Below, in pieces: positions 5,009 to 5,023 of a DNA stretch of 5,023 nt. The position numbers were made by a program, and so were the translations under genes. The notes under the pieces were generated by a model. The model was given only the letters and a program-made list of their open reading frames with translations, was not told the origin of the DNA and did no database searches. How positions within the stretch are numbered: position 1 is the stretch's first letter; each line of letters starts with the position of its first letter. Location of the stretch: the NCBI GenBank assembly GCA_905235425.1, contig CAJOKY010000255.1, positions 1 through 5,023 on the forward strand, written 5' to 3'. This DNA is from an uncultured Selenomonadaceae bacterium. GTDB taxonomy: Bacteria > Bacillota > Negativicutes > Selenomonadales > Selenomonadaceae.

Positions 5009-5023
5009 CAAGTAGCTTTTAGG
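4997..5023. repeat. Heptanucleotide repeat array 3 (start; cut by window edge)
   Basis: Units attagct, gttagca, agtagct and the incomplete tttagg run to the end of the window. The first 13 bases are identical to 3265-3277 in array 2, and tagcttttag is also shared with that array. The array begins within the last four codons of pyrB and supplies its stop codon. The total length is unknown because the window ends here. Confidence 0.75.

Overview
The window looks like a chromosomal segment of a low-to-medium-GC (roughly mid-40s %, estimated by eye) Bacillota-type anaerobe, possibly Negativicutes. The reasons are strong GGAGG-type ribosome binding sites, frequent TTG starts, a short (178 aa) Gram-positive-type signal peptidase I, and a lipoprotein signal beginning MKKIVAMLLF. 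The phylum call is an inference from style and needs a database search.

Layout. (1) 22-471 (+): a small lipoprotein with a charged helical body. Its 3' end runs antisense into (2) 186-1319 (-): a FabH-like ketoacyl-ACP synthase III with an intact Cys-His-Asn triad and an abnormal C-terminal tail. (3) 1337-1420: a heptanucleotide repeat array. (4) 1408-2546 (-): a DegT/DnrJ/EryC1-type sugar aminotransferase broken by a frameshift near 1640; its last 76 codons lie in another frame and end inside the array. (5) 2547-2705: a divergent promoter region. (6) 2706-3242 (+): lepB. (7) 3244-3446: a second and much longer array, 29 seven-base units. (8) 3454-4056 (+): a secreted protein of unknown function with a possible SH3-like segment. 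(9) 4058-5008 (+): pyrB, aspartate carbamoyltransferase, one base after the previous gene. (10) 4997-5023: the beginning of a third array, overlapping the pyrB stop codon and cut by the window edge.

How it fits together. The aminotransferase and the ketoacyl-ACP synthase point left and share one apparent promoter, suggesting a remnant of a glycan-modification locus (nucleotide-sugar amination plus acyl supply). lepB, the secreted protein and pyrB point right; the last two are probably translationally coupled. No tRNA, rRNA, CRISPR array or transposase is visible.

The most striking signal is the repeat family. Three arrays with 7-bp periodicity, rich in TAG or CTA, fill the spaces between co-directional genes. 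They start one base after the lepB stop codon and inside the 3' ends of the aminotransferase gene and pyrB, where the array itself supplies the stop codon. They recall the heptanucleotide STRR repeats of filamentous cyanobacteria, but the genes here look like Bacillota. The two other oddities, the frameshift and the lipoprotein/FabH antisense overlap, suggest a decaying or rearranged locus, or assembly errors.
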